DNA from: Devosia sp.
GTDB taxonomy: Bacteria > Pseudomonadota > Alphaproteobacteria > Rhizobiales > Devosiaceae
Direction of reading: 5' to 3'
NCBI GenBank assembly: GCA_016793415.1
Contig: JAEUMC010000387.1
Location: forward strand, 1-5,723
Length of the DNA: 5,723 nt
Under the pieces are notes generated by a model. The model was not told where the DNA came from and did no database searches. It saw nothing but the letters and a program-made list of their open reading frames with translations. How positions within the stretch are numbered: the first letter of the stretch is position 1; the number at the start of each line of letters is the position of its first letter. Shown here piece after piece: positions 5,579-5,723 of this stretch. Both the position numbers and the translations under genes were made by a program.

Positions 5579-5723
5579 CTACGAGATGCCGCTGACGTTC
5601 AACCACTCTCGCAGTTCCCGCCGCAGGAAGCTGCGCAGCGTGCCCTCGCGAGAACACCCCCACCACAGCACGGCGCCCTGCCACTGGCTGGCCATCAGCC
5701 GGCCGAGCAGCTCCTGCCGGGCC
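5579..5723 (-). CDS. C-terminal fragment of an unrecognised protein, cut by the window edge
   Basis: On the - strand a frame is open from the right edge of the window to a TAG at 5579-5581, giving 47 codons. Nearly all end in G or C, as in the clear genes of this window, which supports real coding. The fragment is rich in Trp, Leu and Arg (QGAVLWWGCSREGTLRSFLR, then RELREWLNVSGIS at the end). I do not recognise it. It lies upstream of ogt on the same strand with a 43-bp gap, so the two could be cotranscribed. A competing - strand frame from 5684 runs deep into ogt and is an out-of-frame shadow. Confidence 0.5.
   Translation of the reverse strand, partial: ARQELLGRLMASQWQGAVLWWGCSREGTLRSFLRRELREWLNVSGIS

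Overview
The window reads as chromosomal DNA from a GC-rich alphaproteobacterium, most likely in the order Hyphomicrobiales (a Devosia- or Mesorhizobium-like lineage). This rests on the very high GC at third codon positions, the protein family variants present, and a CTCCCCC/GGGGGAG palindromic repeat of a kind common in that group. The lineage is an inference; no rRNA or other marker is present. I see no phage genes, insertion sequence, CRISPR array or tRNA.

Layout, left to right. (1) The 3' two-thirds of a TetA-like (TCR/Tet family) MFS efflux transporter, + strand. (2) A 229-bp nested inverted repeat (1020-1248) that almost exactly fills the gap between two convergent genes. (3) A gluconate-use module: gnd (6-phosphogluconate dehydrogenase) on the - strand, then a ~190-bp divergent control region, then gluconate 5-dehydrogenase (gno/idnO type) and gluconokinase (gntK) on the + strand, overlapping by 32 bp. 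(4) An unrecognised single-pass membrane protein, + strand. (5) An Ogt-type O6-alkylguanine-DNA alkyltransferase on the - strand, whose stop codon overlaps the preceding gene's stop. (6) The C-terminal end of an unrecognised gene on the - strand, cut by the window edge.

The central module is coherent. Gluconate 5-dehydrogenase interconverts 5-ketogluconate and gluconate, GntK phosphorylates gluconate to 6-phosphogluconate, and Gnd decarboxylates that to ribulose 5-phosphate. The divergent promoter region contains a perfect dyad, CTTGGT-CTT-ACCAAG, which fits the recognition pattern of FadR-subfamily GntR regulators, so it is a good operator candidate. No regulator gene lies in the window.

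No previously undescribed multi-gene system is visible; most of the window is ordinary metabolism. The most unusual object is the nested palindrome at 1020-1248. Each arm carries its own long hairpin, and the two hairpins differ in sequence while keeping their pairing.
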